Part shown: positions 1 to 8,818 of the stretch, one piece after another
Layout: each line of letters starts with the position of its first letter
How positions within the stretch are numbered: the stretch's first letter is position 1
Assembly: GCF_018771565.1 (NCBI RefSeq)
Contig: NZ_CP076326.1
Coordinates: 1,364,001-1,428,000 of the forward strand
DNA: 64,000 nt
DNA from: Thermoflexus hugenholtzii
Lineage (GTDB): Bacteria; Chloroflexota; Anaerolineae; Thermoflexales; Thermoflexaceae
Direction of reading: 5' to 3'
Program-made: the position numbers and the translations under genes
Notes under the pieces: generated by a model
Told to the model about the DNA's origin: nothing
Databases searched by the model: none
The model's input: the letters and a program-made list of their open reading frames with translations, nothing else

Positions 1-329
1 GACGTGACCGCTCCAGGTGAGCCAGGCCAGCAGGAAGGCCTGGAACATCATCAGCGACTGAGTGATCACAATGAGCCAGCGCCGCGGGAAGCGATCCGCC
101 AAGCTGCCACCGAACAATGCCAGAGGGAAGAGCGGCAGGATCGAGAGGCCGTTCATGATGCCCAGCCCGGCCGGCGACCCGGTGAGCCGGTAGACCAGCC
201 AGTTCTGGGCGATGGTCTGCATCCAGGTCCCGCTGAGCGAGATCAGCTGGCCGATGAAATAGAGCCGGTAGTTCCAGTGACGAAGCGCCCGGAAAGGGTG
301 GCGGGGCCGATGGGTCGACATCGCCGGCC

Positions 330-333
<4 letters not shown>
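1..333 (-). CDS. MFS transporter, N-terminal part (cut by window edge)
   Basis: The first 111 codons of a major facilitator superfamily permease; the rest lies left of the window. The N-terminus reads RALRHWNYRLYFIGQLISLS, then GTWMQTIAQNWLVYRLT and GGSLADRFPRRW. The last is the conserved cytoplasmic loop between TM2 and TM3. This arrangement is typical of the MFS_3/EntS-like drug or siderophore exporters. The ATG at 333 overlaps the galK stop in an ATGA arrangement, so translation is probably coupled to galK. A second in-frame ATG at 321 is also possible. The substrate cannot be read from this fragment. The pairing with galK might suggest sugar transport, but the subfamily points to efflux. 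Confidence 0.85.
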
Positions 334-1523
<1,190 letters not shown>

Positions 1524-1646
1524 GGCTTCCGCTCCGGAGGGATCGTGCAAAACCCGCCAACCCCGAATTGTAGCCCCATCCCATCGCTGGGAAGGATCCG
1601 GCAACCGATTGGGGTGTGTCCCGGTTTTGTCGGGCCTGGCCGCCTT

Positions 1647-1674
1647 GTAGGACAACTGCAAGCAGTTGTCCTAC
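1647..1674. repeat. GTAG-headed palindrome, family 1
   Basis: Perfect 13-bp arms GTAGGACAACTGC / GCAGTTGTCCTAC around a 2-base loop. Related copies sit at 38863-38890 and 61879-61906. GTGTGTCCC lies upstream (1614-1622) and GATTTTGG downstream, both shared with the 61.9 kb copy. Confidence 0.9.
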
Positions 1675-1713
1675 GATTTTGGAAGCCTCCCATCTGTCCT
1701 CAAGGCGGCGAGA

Positions 1714-1735
1714 TCGCGGCGAAAGCCGCTCCTAC
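1714..1735 (-). repeat. REP-like stem, family 2
   Basis: On the minus strand it reads GTAGGAGCGGCTTTCGCC followed by GCGA: a GTAG head and a GC-rich stem. A second, slightly degenerate copy lies at 1873-1891. The same unit recurs at 46.7-47.0 kb and 55.4-55.65 kb. Confidence 0.8.
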
Positions 1736-1745
1736 TAAAACGAAT

Positions 1746-1786
1746 CTCCCATTCGTGTATTCGTGTTCTGATTCGTGGACGGCCCT
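1746..1786. repeat. Spacer module shared with 46.85 kb
   Basis: The stretch containing TTCGTGTATTCGTG followed by a TCGTGGACGGCCC-like sequence is about 85% identical to the reverse complement of 46852-46890. In both places it lies beside REP-like stems, so it seems to travel with them. Confidence 0.6.
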
Positions 1787-1842
1787 CCCCATATGAAGGT
1801 CACGGCGAGGGCCGCTCCTGCAGATGCGGATGAGGAGGATAC

Positions 1843-1866
1843 AGGCCGAAATGAATTCCGGCCTAC
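1843..1866 (-). repeat. GTAG-headed hairpin, family 3
   Basis: AGGCCG and CGGCCT arms enclose AAATGAATTC; the minus-strand form starts GTAGGCCGG. A relative with perfect 8-bp arms GCCGAAAT / ATTTCGGC lies at 46774-46791. Confidence 0.6.
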
Positions 1867-1977
1867 GTCAAGTCGCGGCGAAAGCCGCTCCGATGACAAT
1901 AGGTCTCCTGATGGAATGGAGGCCTCCGATCTCCGGCCGGGCGCACCGCACCGCCCGGAGGATCGAACTGGTTGCCC

Positions 1978-1983
1978 TATAAT
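1978..1983 (+). promoter_or_regulatory. -10 box (TATAAT) for the hydrolase-tilS pair
   Basis: A consensus TATAAT 38 bp before the ATG at 2021. No good -35 is seen at 16-18 bp upstream. Confidence 0.5.
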
Positions 1984-2020
1984 GAATCTCGGTGACCATC
2001 CTCCGGATCAGGAGGCTGCG

Positions 2021-2815
2021 ATGCCGTTCGCCACCGTTCAGGGCATCCGTCTGGTGTATGACCTCCGTGGCCGGGGCATCCCGGTGCTCTGGATCCACGG
2101 GTTCCCCCTGGGCCGCTGGCTGTGGGATCCGCAGGTCGAGGCCCTGGGGGATGTGGCCTGGTCTATCGCCGTGGACCTGCGCGGGTTCGGAGGAAGCAGC
2201 GCCCCCGAAGGTCCCTACACCATGGAAACCTACGCGGAGGATCTGCGCGGGCTGCTGGACCTCCTGGGGATCGATCGGGTGGTCCTGGCCGGGCTCTCCA
2301 TGGGCGGATACGTCTCCTTCGCCTTTTACGCCGCCTACCCCGAGCGGGTTCGTGGGCTCATCCTGGCGGATACCCGACATCAGGCGGACACACCGGAGGC
2401 CCGGGCAAACCGTTACGCGCTGATCGAACGGATCCGCCAGGAGGGGGCAGCCGCCGCGGTGGAGGCCTTCCTCCCCCGTCTGCTGGGAGCCACCACCCGA
2501 CGGGAGCATCCGGACCGGGTGGAGCGGCTGCGGCGCAAGATGATGACCAACCCGGCCGCCGGGCTCATCGGCGCCCTCCAGGCCATGGCCGAACGCCCGG
2601 ATCGAACGGAGCTCCTCCCCCGGATCCAGGTCCCCACGCTGGTGATCGTCGGCGAGGAGGATGAGGTGACCCCACCTGAGGTGGCCCGCCAGATGGCGGA
2701 GGCCATCCCCAACGCCCGGCTCGTGGTGCTCCCCTCGGCCGGCCACCTCGCGAACGTCGAGGCGCCCGAAGCCTTCAACGAGGCCGTGCGGACGTTCCTG
2801 GGCCAGCTCCCGTGA
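2021..2815 (+). CDS. Alpha/beta hydrolase
   Basis: A 264-aa alpha/beta-hydrolase fold protein. Visible features are the oxyanion region HGFPLGR, the nucleophile elbow GLSMGGY (Ser in G-x-S-x-G), a late Asp in VGEEDEVTP and the catalytic His in SAGHLANVE. The frame opens at 1775, but a strong AGGAGG at 2010-2015, five bases before the ATG at 2021, sets the start. The family includes esterases, haloperoxidase-like enzymes and 3-oxoadipate enol-lactonase (PcaD), which this resembles in length and pattern; substrate unknown. It is followed after 22 bp by tilS, probably in the same transcript. Confidence 0.88.
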   Translation: MPFATVQGIRLVYDLRGRGIPVLWIHGFPLGRWLWDPQVEALGDVAWSIAVDLRGFGGSSAPEGPYTMETYAEDLRGLLDLLGIDRVVLAGLSMGGYVSFAFYAAYPERVRGLILADTRHQADTPEARANRYALIERIRQEGAAAAVEAFLPRLLGATTRREHPDRVERLRRKMMTNPAAGLIGALQAMAERPDRTELLPRIQVPTLVIVGEEDEVTPPEVARQMAEAIPNARLVVLPSAGHLANVEAPEAFNEAVRTFLGQLP

Positions 2816-2837
2816 ACGCCGCGCGGCCTGCCCGGAG

Positions 2838-4361
2838 GTGAGGGCTCTGGATCCGCTCGCTCGGGGGAAGATCGTGTCGGCCGAGAAACGCGCCATCGCG
2901 CGGGTGCTCCGGGCGGTCCGGGAGGCCGCCCGTCGCTTCTCCCTCTTTCCCCCCGGGGAGACCGTGGTGGTCGGGGTCTCGGGGGGGCCGGACTCCCTGT
3001 GCCTGATGGACGCCCTGCACACCCTGGCTCCGGAGCTGGGGATCGCGCTCCACATCGCGCATCTCCACCACGGCCTGCGGGGAGCGGAGGCCGACGCCGA
3101 CGCCGCGTTCGTGGCCGAGCAGGCGACGGCGCGCGGGCTCCCTTACACCGTGGAGCATCTCGAGGTCCGGGCCCTGGCGGAGCGGGAAGGCCTTTCCCTG
3201 GAAGAGGCTGCCCGTCAGGCGCGCTACACGTTCCTGGCGGAGGTGGCCGCTCGGGTGGGCAGCCGGACCATCGCCGTGGCCCATCATGCGGATGATCAGG
3301 TGGAGACCGTGCTGATGCATCTCCTGCGTGGGAGCGGCCTGGCCGGGCTGCGGGGGATGCGCCCGTCCATGCCCCTCACGGAATACCACGGGCTGTTGCG
3401 CCGGCCTCCGGAGGGGCTCCGGCTGGTGCGGCCGCTCCTCAGCGTCTGGCGGAGCGAGATCGAGGCCTACTTGCGGGCCCGGGGGCTGACCCCGCGTTTC
3501 GACCGCTTGAACCTGGACCTCACCTTCTTCCGCAACCGGCTGCGCCATGAGGTGTTGCCGTTCCTGGAACGCCTCAATCCTCGCCTGCGGGAGATCTGGT
3601 GGCGGATGGCGGAGACCCTCGCGGCCGACTACGAGTTCCTGGAACAAACCCTCCGCCAGGCCTGGCCCACCTTCGTGGCCCTCGAGGAGCCGGGGCGGAT
3701 CGTTTTCGATCTCGCCCGCTGGCGCGAGCTCCCCCTCAGCCTGCGGCGCATGGCCCTGCGGGAGGCCGCCTTCCGCCTGGCCCATCGCCTGCGGGACCTG
3801 CGGTTCGAGCACGTGGAAGAGGCGATCCGGATGGCGGAAGAGGGGATGACCGGAGGGATGCTGACCTGGCCGGAGGGCCTGCGGGTCGCCGTTGCCTATG
3901 GAACCCTCATCCTCGCCCAGGAGGGCGCCCTCTGGCCGGAGCCGGACCTGCCGCTGCTGTCGGGAACTCTCCGCTTACAGCCGGGGGAGACGCTCTGGCC
4001 GGACGGCCGGTGGGTCGTGATCTGGGAGGAGCTTCCCGTATGGGATCCCGCCCGGCTCCAGTATACGGATCTGTGGACCCTCTACCTGGATGCGGAGCAA
4101 GCGGGGGAGCCACTGCGCTTCCGGACCCGGCGCCCGGGGGATCGCTTCCACCCGGCGGGGATGCCCGGGCCGGTCCGCTTGAAGACCTTCCTGATCAACC
4201 AGAAGATCCCTCAGCCCTGGCGGGATCGCTGGCCCCTGCTGGTGAACGAGCGGGAGGAGATCCTGTGGGTGGCGGGGGTGCGGCCCGCGGCCACCATCCG
4301 CCCCGGCCCCCACTCCCGCCGCGTGTGGCGGATCGCCATCCGAAGGGCGGCAACCGGGTGA
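2838..4361 (+). CDS. tilS: tRNA(Ile)-lysidine synthetase
   Basis: TilS modifies the wobble cytidine of tRNA-Ile(CAU) to lysidine with ATP and lysine, so that the tRNA reads AUA and is charged with Ile. The N-terminal PP-loop motif GVSGGPDSLCLM is at about residues 46-57. The N-type ATPase domain continues through HLHHGLRG and AHHADDQVETVLMHLLRGSG. The C-terminal TilS domain shows RTRRPGDRFHPAG and LKTFLINQKIP. At about 507 aa it is normal for the long bacterial form. The first possible start is GTG at 2838; another GTG at 2874 follows a GGGGGAAG stretch and may be the real one. It ends 4 bp from the convergent Crp-family gene. Confidence 0.93.
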   Translation: MRALDPLARGKIVSAEKRAIARVLRAVREAARRFSLFPPGETVVVGVSGGPDSLCLMDALHTLAPELGIALHIAHLHHGLRGAEADADAAFVAEQATARGLPYTVEHLEVRALAEREGLSLEEAARQARYTFLAEVAARVGSRTIAVAHHADDQVETVLMHLLRGSGLAGLRGMRPSMPLTEYHGLLRRPPEGLRLVRPLLSVWRSEIEAYLRARGLTPRFDRLNLDLTFFRNRLRHEVLPFLERLNPRLREIWWRMAETLAADYEFLEQTLRQAWPTFVALEEPGRIVFDLARWRELPLSLRRMALREAAFRLAHRLRDLRFEHVEEAIRMAEEGMTGGMLTWPEGLRVAVAYGTLILAQEGALWPEPDLPLLSGTLRLQPGETLWPDGRWVVIWEELPVWDPARLQYTDLWTLYLDAEQAGEPLRFRTRRPGDRFHPAGMPGPVRLKTFLINQKIPQPWRDRWPLLVNEREEILWVAGVRPAATIRPGPHSRRVWRIAIRRAATG

Positions 4362-4365
4362 CCGC

Positions 4366-5073
4366 TCAGCGATCGCCGTGCGCTTCCCCCTCGCTGTGCG
4401 CCAGCTCCCGCAGCGTATCCAGATCCCGGATCCAGATGTATCCTCCCCGCTCCGTGCGGATCCATCCGGCCCGGGTCCAGCGGCTCAGGATCCGGATGGC
4501 CGTCTCCAGGGTGGTGCCCGCCATACGGGCGATATCTTCCCGGGAGAGGGGGATCGTGATCCGAAAGCCCTCGGCTTCGGGCTGGCCGGCGCGCTCCGCC
4601 AGGGTCAGCAGCACATAGGCGATGCGGTTCTCCACCCGCTCCAGGACCAGCGTCCGAATGGCCATGGCCCGCTCCAGACGCTGACCCAGCATCTGGAGCA
4701 ACCGGACCGCCACACGGGGGTAGCGCTCCAGGAGCTCCAGATAGGCGGCCCGAGGGATCCGCAAGACGGTGACGGGGGTGGCGGCCTGAGCAGTGGCAGG
4801 GTTACGGCTGAGCAGGAGGGTTGCCCCGCCGAACACCTCCCCCGGCCCCAGGATCTCCAGGATCACCTCCTTGCCCGGGGAGGCCTGACGCAACATCCGG
4901 ACCCGTCCCTCGGCCACGATCCAAACTGCGTCGGCCTCATCGCCCTGATGGAAAATATAACGTTCCGCCGGAAAGGAGAGCACCTCCGTCCAGTGGCCGA
5001 TCTCGTGATAGGCGTCTACGTCCAGGCCCGCGAACAGAGGGGCTTTCTGCAGGATCTCGATCAGGGAACCCAT
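4366..5073 (-). CDS. Crp/Fnr-family transcriptional regulator
   Basis: A 235-aa one-component regulator. The N-terminal cyclic-nucleotide-binding fold (about residues 10-125) includes GEVFGGATLLLSRNPATAQA. A long dimer helix follows, then a C-terminal winged helix in which LSREDIARMAGTTLETAIRI carries the recognition helix. There is no cysteine in the protein, so it is not an Fe-S-sensing Fnr. The ligand might be a cyclic nucleotide or, as in Dnr-like members, heme. The frame runs on to 5478, but the ATG at 5073 after GGGGA fits family length. A target could be the Crp-like palindrome at 8010-8027, but that link is inference. Confidence 0.88.
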   Translation of the reverse strand: MGSLIEILQKAPLFAGLDVDAYHEIGHWTEVLSFPAERYIFHQGDEADAVWIVAEGRVRMLRQASPGKEVILEILGPGEVFGGATLLLSRNPATAQAATPVTVLRIPRAAYLELLERYPRVAVRLLQMLGQRLERAMAIRTLVLERVENRIAYVLLTLAERAGQPEAEGFRITIPLSREDIARMAGTTLETAIRILSRWTRAGWIRTERGGYIWIRDLDTLRELAHSEGEAHGDR

Positions 5074-5108
5074 CCATCGATCCCCGGGACCAATCATCCG
5101 ACTTCCCC

Positions 5109-5114
5109 AGTATA
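5109..5114 (-). promoter_or_regulatory. Possible -10 box (TATACT) for the Crp-family gene
   Basis: TATACT on the minus strand, 36 bp before the start at 5073. The -35 region (5132-5137, TTTCGT) is weak. Confidence 0.4.
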
Positions 5115-5187
5115 ACGGGAGGCGGAGGAACACGAAAACGCCACATCTGACCACCGGCAGGGACCATCCAGCGGGCTGCCCCTGCGA

Positions 5188-5193
5188 TAAAAT
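5188..5193 (+). promoter_or_regulatory. Possible -10 box (TAAAAT) for the his genes
   Basis: TAAAAT followed by G, 34 bp before the hisG start. TA(A/T)AAT-type boxes recur before other genes here (1978, 10663, 55689, and 34640 on the minus strand). No clear -35. Confidence 0.4.
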
Positions 5194-5227
5194 GGGGGAA
5201 AACCAGTGGTCTGCAAGGAGGCACGCG

Positions 5228-6289
5228 TTGCAGGCGCATGGCCTGTGGCAACCGGGCGCGCGGCGCCCCGGGGAGATTCGGATCGCGCTGCCCAGCAAGG
5301 GGCGACTGGAGGAGCCCACGCTGGCCTTCCTGGCCGCATGCGGCCTGGCGGTGGAGAAGACCAACCCCCGCCAGTATGTCGCCCGCATCCCCGCCCTGCC
5401 CGGCGTCACTGTCCTCTTCCAGCGGGCCGGCGATATCCCCCTGAGCGTCCGGGACGGCGGGGTCGACTTCGGCATCACCGGCTACGATGTGGTGATGGAG
5501 CGCCTGGATCACGACCCCAGCGTTCTCATCCTCCACGACGCTCTCCACTACGGCCACTGTGATCTGGTCCTGGCTGTGCCCGAATCCTGGCCCGTGGAGA
5601 CGGTGGAGGAGCTGGCTGCCCTCGCCCAATCCCGGGCCCGGGAGGGCCATCCTCTACGCATCGCCACCCGCTTCCCCCGCCTGGTGGGCCGCTTCCTGCA
5701 GGAGCGGGGGATCCCCGCCTTCCAGCTGGTGGTCTCCGAGGGCACCCTGGAGGTTGCCCCCAGCATCGGCTATGCCGACCTGATCGCCGACCTCACCACC
5801 ACCGGGACCACGCTCCACGACAACCGCTTGAAGCCCCTGCGGGACGGCATCATCCTCCACGCTCAGGCCTGCCTGATCGCCAACCGCGAGGCCCTGCGTT
5901 CCCGGCCGGAGGTCCTGGCCGTGGCGCGGCAGCTGGTGGAGTTCTTCGAGGCCCACCTGCGGGCGGAAGGCCACTACATGCTCTTCGCCAACATGCGCGG
6001 GGAGTCCGCTGAGGCCATCGCCCGCCGCCTGTTCGCCCAGACGGATCTGGGTGGCCTCCAGGGCCCCACGATCTCCCGCGTCTACGTGCGCGAGGAGGAC
6101 CCCGGCTGGTTCGCCATCCACATCATCGTGCGCAAGGATCGCCTGAACGAGGCCATCCGGCAGCTGCGGGCCATCGGCGGAAGCGGCGTGGTGGTGGCCC
6201 CGGTGACCTACATCTTCGAGGAAGAACCTCCCCGCTGGCAGCGGGTGCTGGACCAGCTGCGCGAGGCCGAGAAGGCCTCTCCCTTTTAA
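5228..6289 (+). CDS. hisG: ATP phosphoribosyltransferase (long form)
   Basis: Catalyses the first step of histidine synthesis, ATP plus PRPP to phosphoribosyl-ATP. The N-terminal catalytic region shows IRIALPSKGRLEEPTLAFL, and SEGTLEVAPSIGYADLIADL leads into the PRPP loop TTTGTTLHDNRL. The C-terminal part (VREEDPGWFAIHIIVRKDRL onward) is the ACT-like regulatory domain, so this is the hexameric, histidine-inhibited form that needs no HisZ. The start is most likely TTG at 5228, six bases after a perfect AAGGAGG at 5215-5221, giving 353 aa. An upstream in-frame ATG at 5192 would lie before that ribosome site. First gene of hisG-hisC-hisB. Confidence 0.93.
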   Translation: MQAHGLWQPGARRPGEIRIALPSKGRLEEPTLAFLAACGLAVEKTNPRQYVARIPALPGVTVLFQRAGDIPLSVRDGGVDFGITGYDVVMERLDHDPSVLILHDALHYGHCDLVLAVPESWPVETVEELAALAQSRAREGHPLRIATRFPRLVGRFLQERGIPAFQLVVSEGTLEVAPSIGYADLIADLTTTGTTLHDNRLKPLRDGIILHAQACLIANREALRSRPEVLAVARQLVEFFEAHLRAEGHYMLFANMRGESAEAIARRLFAQTDLGGLQGPTISRVYVREEDPGWFAIHIIVRKDRLNEAIRQLRAIGGSGVVVAPVTYIFEEEPPRWQRVLDQLREAEKASPF

Positions 6290-6314
6290 AACCCGCACAC
6301 CAGGAGCGATCCGC

Positions 6315-7415
6315 ATGGAACGATGGATCCGACCGGATCTCCGGGACCTCTTGACCTATAGCATGGCGGTCTCCCCGGAGGAGCTGGCCGCCGCTTACGG
6401 CATCCGGCCGGACCGGCTGATCCGCCTGCACGCCAATGAGAACCCTTATGGACCCTCCCCGCGCGCTCGGGAGGCGCTGCGGAACGGGGAATGGCATTGC
6501 TATCCGGATCCCCAGGGACGCGCCCTGCGCCAGGCCCTGGCCGGATACACCGGCTTCGGTCCGGAGTGGATCGCCCTGGGCAACGGGGCCGACGATGTGA
6601 TCGATCTCCTGGCCCGGCTGCTGGTCGGGCCCGGTCGAGCGGCCCTCATCGCCGAGCCCACGTTCGAGATGTATGCCCTCTCCGTCCGCTGGCACGGGGG
6701 CCGCGTCCACATCGTCCAGCGGGATGAGGCGTTCCGCCTTCCCCGCGAGACGCTCCTCGAGGCGATCCGGCAACTACAACCCGCCGCTGTCTTCCTGGCC
6801 TCCCCCAACAACCCGGACGGCCAGCTCCTCCCGGAGGAGACCCTTCAGGCGGCCCTCGAGGAAGGCGTGATGGTCATCGTGGACGAAGCCTACTTCGAGT
6901 TCTCCGGCCGCACCTTCGCCGGCTGGCTCCCCCGATATCCGAACCTGGCCATCGTGCGGACCTTCAGCAAGTGGGCGGGACTGGCGGCCCTTCGCGTGGG
7001 CTACGCTCTGATGCACCCGGACCTGGTCCGGGCCTACGACGAGGTGCGCCCGCCCTTCAACGTCAACCTGGCGGCGCAGCAGGCCGCTCTGGCTTCTTTG
7101 GAGGATCGAGCGTATCTGATGGAGAACGTGGCCCGCCTGGTGGCTGAGCGGGAGCGGCTTTACCGGGCCCTGCAGGCCTTCCCCTTCCTCCGGCCGTTCC
7201 CCAGCCACACCAATTTCATCCTGTGCCGGGTGATCGGGTGGGACGCCCATCGCCTGTGGGAGGCGCTGCTGCGGCGCGGGATCCTGATCCGTCGCTACAC
7301 CGCGCCGGCGCTCCGGGAGCATATCCGCATCTCGGTGGGGCGGCCGGAGCACAGCGAGGCGCTGCTCCGGGCCCTGACGGAGATCGCCGAGGAGATCCCC
7401 CATGGCGCCCCGTGA
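6315..7415 (+). CDS. hisC: Histidinol-phosphate aminotransferase
   Basis: A 366-aa PLP-dependent fold-type I aminotransferase that converts imidazole-acetol phosphate to histidinol phosphate with glutamate. Visible are [13 protein letters not shown] near the N-terminus, the cofactor-binding [30 protein letters not shown], and the PLP-lysine segment [16 protein letters not shown]. The C-terminus has [16 protein letters not shown], the conserved Arg region. The start has AGGAG about 9 bases upstream. It overlaps hisB by 14 bp. Closely related enzymes may also act on aromatic amino acids, but the operon supports HisC. Confidence 0.95.
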   Translation: MERWIRPDLRDLLTYSMAVSPEELAAAYGIRPDRLIRLHANENPYGPSPRAREALRNGEWHCYPDPQGRALRQALAGYTGFGPEWIALGNGADDVIDLLARLLVGPGRAALIAEPTFEMYALSVRWHGGRVHIVQRDEAFRLPRETLLEAIRQLQPAAVFLASPNNPDGQLLPEETLQAALEEGVMVIVDEAYFEFSGRTFAGWLPRYPNLAIVRTFSKWAGLAALRVGYALMHPDLVRAYDEVRPPFNVNLAAQQAALASLEDRAYLMENVARLVAERERLYRALQAFPFLRPFPSHTNFILCRVIGWDAHRLWEALLRRGILIRRYTAPALREHIRISVGRPEHSEALLRALTEIAEEIPHGAP

Positions 7416-7998
7416 GGCTCGACGCCAGCGACGCACCGCGGAAACCGAGGTGACGATCTTTCTCCGACTGGACGGGCGGGGAGAAGCCCGGGTGGAGACC
7501 GGCATCGGCTTCCTGGACCACATGCTGCACCTGTTCGCCTTCCACGGGCTCTTCGACCTGGAGGTCCAAGCCCGGGGGGATCTGCACATCGATCCTCATC
7601 ACACGGTGGAGGATGTGGCCATCGTGCTGGGACAGGCTCTGGATGAGGCGTTAGGGGATCGAAAAGGGATCGTGCGGATGGGGCATGCGTATGTGCCGAT
7701 GGACGAGGCGCTGGCTTTCGTGGCGGTGGATCTCTCGGGTCGGCCTTACGCTGTGCTGGATCTCCCCTTCGGCGGACCGATGGTGGGGGCCCTGCCCACC
7801 TCCCTGATCTCCCACTTCCTGGAAAGCCTGGCGGTCCACGCCCGCATGAACCTGCACGCCCGCCTGCTCTCCGGGCGGGACGATCACCATCGGGCGGAGG
7901 CCCTCTTCAAAGCCCTGGGCCGCGCCCTGGAGATGGCCGTGCGGCTGGACCCCCGGCGAGGGGACGTCCCCTCCACGAAGGGAACGCTCAGTTTGTGA
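7402..7998 (+). CDS. hisB: Imidazoleglycerol-phosphate dehydratase
   Basis: A 198-aa monofunctional HisB that dehydrates imidazole-glycerol phosphate to imidazole-acetol phosphate, upstream of HisC in the pathway. The metal-binding histidines are in [14 protein letters not shown] and [15 protein letters not shown], with the second half repeat [14 protein letters not shown] and [19 protein letters not shown]. The protein starts [17 protein letters not shown], a usual N-terminus. It overlaps the end of hisC, which suggests translational coupling. The other his genes are not in the window. Confidence 0.95.
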   Translation: MAPREARRQRRTAETEVTIFLRLDGRGEARVETGIGFLDHMLHLFAFHGLFDLEVQARGDLHIDPHHTVEDVAIVLGQALDEALGDRKGIVRMGHAYVPMDEALAFVAVDLSGRPYAVLDLPFGGPMVGALPTSLISHFLESLAVHARMNLHARLLSGRDDHHRAEALFKALGRALEMAVRLDPRRGDVPSTKGTLSL

Positions 7999-8009
7999 TG
8001 TTTTTCCCA

Positions 8010-8027
8010 ATATGACGGCGATCATAT
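8010..8027. promoter_or_regulatory. Crp/Fnr-type palindrome ahead of the heme-copper operon
   Basis: Perfect 6-bp arms ATATGA and TCATAT separated by 6 bases, in the 127-bp gap between hisB and the small membrane subunit. The half-site spacing equals the TGTGA-N6-TCACA layout of Crp-family operators. A Crp-family gene lies 3 kb upstream. Binding is inferred. Confidence 0.45.
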
Positions 8028-8125
8028 CCTATCCATCCTCCTCCGGGGGAAATTGAAGAGGGGTGAAGTGATCCACCGGTTTCGGCCTTGCGGACATGGA
8101 GGCGATCTCCCGGAGGAGGTGTGCG

Positions 8126-8269
8126 ATGGAGAAAGAACAGGTGCCTCTGGGGCAGGCCCTCTTCGATGAGCTGTTCCTCCTTTTCCTCCTCTCCCTTGTC
8201 ATCAGCCTGATCCTTTACAACATCTGGGGCCTGCTGGATCTGCTGCGAACCCCTGTAGGGATCCCGTGA
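8126..8269 (+). CDS. Small membrane subunit (IIa-like) of heme-copper enzyme
   Basis: A 47-aa ORF with an excellent ribosome site (GGAGGAGGT at 8112-8120). It has a charged N-terminus MEKEQVPLGQALFDEL, one hydrophobic helix (about residues 17-33, FLLFLLSLVISLILYNI) and a short tail. It lies 16 bp before the CuA subunit gene. The position and one-helix design match subunit IIa (CbaD) of Thermus ba3 oxidase, whose gene also precedes subunits II and I. There is no sequence motif to prove homology; the assignment rests on size, topology and order. Confidence 0.75.
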   Translation: MEKEQVPLGQALFDELFLLFLLSLVISLILYNIWGLLDLLRTPVGIP

Positions 8270-8285
8270 GAGAAAGGAGGGCCCG

Positions 8286-8804
8286 ATGTTCGCACCGCCG
8301 CGGGTGTGGTGGAGGCCGCTGGACCGCCTGGAGCGGACCTGGCTGGGGCTGGCCTTCGCCTGGTGCCTGGTGCTCTTTATCATGATGCCGGTCTGGTTGA
8401 TCCTCGGCCGGCATAACGTCCCGGCGACCACTTATCGAGCTGCCCCCACGCAGTTCCAGCAACGGGTGGAGGAATTCGTCCGCAAATATCAGGTCGGCAC
8501 GGAGAAGGGCATCCCGGTCGTGGAGCCCCCTCCCGGGGATGTCTACCTCCTGGCCCGTCAGTGGCAATGGTACCCCATCCTCAAGCTCAAGAAAGGACAG
8601 ACCTATCGCCTCCACGTCTCCTCCATCGACGTTCAGCATGGTTTCTCGATCCAGCCCGTTAACCTGACGTTCCAGATCCTCCCGGAATATGTCTACGTGA
8701 TCACACTGACTCCGCTGACGAGCGGGGAGTTCTCCATCGTCTGCAATGAGTTTTGCTACCTCGGACATCACGTGATGGTCGGGCGCATCCTGGTCACGGA
8801 TTGA
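8286..8804 (+). CDS. Heme-copper enzyme subunit II, CuA type
   Basis: A 172-aa membrane-anchored cupredoxin. One TM helix (about residues 20-42) is followed by the CuA domain. All ligands are present: His118 (DVQHGF) and the cluster CNEFCYLGHHVM, giving Cys153, Glu155 (backbone), Cys157, His161 and Met164. The short length and single helix match B-family (ba3-like) subunit II. It would accept electrons from a soluble c-type cytochrome or copper protein and pass them to subunit I. A ribosome site AAAGGAGG precedes the ATG. It sits between the small subunit gene and subunit I, 14 bp before the latter. Confidence 0.92.
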   Translation: MFAPPRVWWRPLDRLERTWLGLAFAWCLVLFIMMPVWLILGRHNVPATTYRAAPTQFQQRVEEFVRKYQVGTEKGIPVVEPPPGDVYLLARQWQWYPILKLKKGQTYRLHVSSIDVQHGFSIQPVNLTFQILPEYVYVITLTPLTSGEFSIVCNEFCYLGHHVMVGRILVTD

Positions 8805-8818
8805 GAAAGGAGGCTGGC

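Larger units (their letters stand above)
1524..2020. other. Intergenic region with palindromic repeats and a promoter
   Basis: About 500 bp between the divergent galK and hydrolase genes. No convincing gene is present. It holds a 28-bp perfect palindrome (1647-1674), two REP-like stems (1714-1735, 1873-1891) with a degenerate one near 1801-1823, an AT-rich module shared with 46.85 kb (1746-1786), a third hairpin (1843-1866), and a TATAAT box at 1978-1983 ahead of the hydrolase gene. Confidence 0.8.

Noticed and set aside
1524-1661. Longer galK start at 1661
   Set aside because: The extra 46 residues have no family similarity and the frame runs into the palindrome 1647-1674. The ATG at 1523 with GGAG upstream fits known galactokinases.
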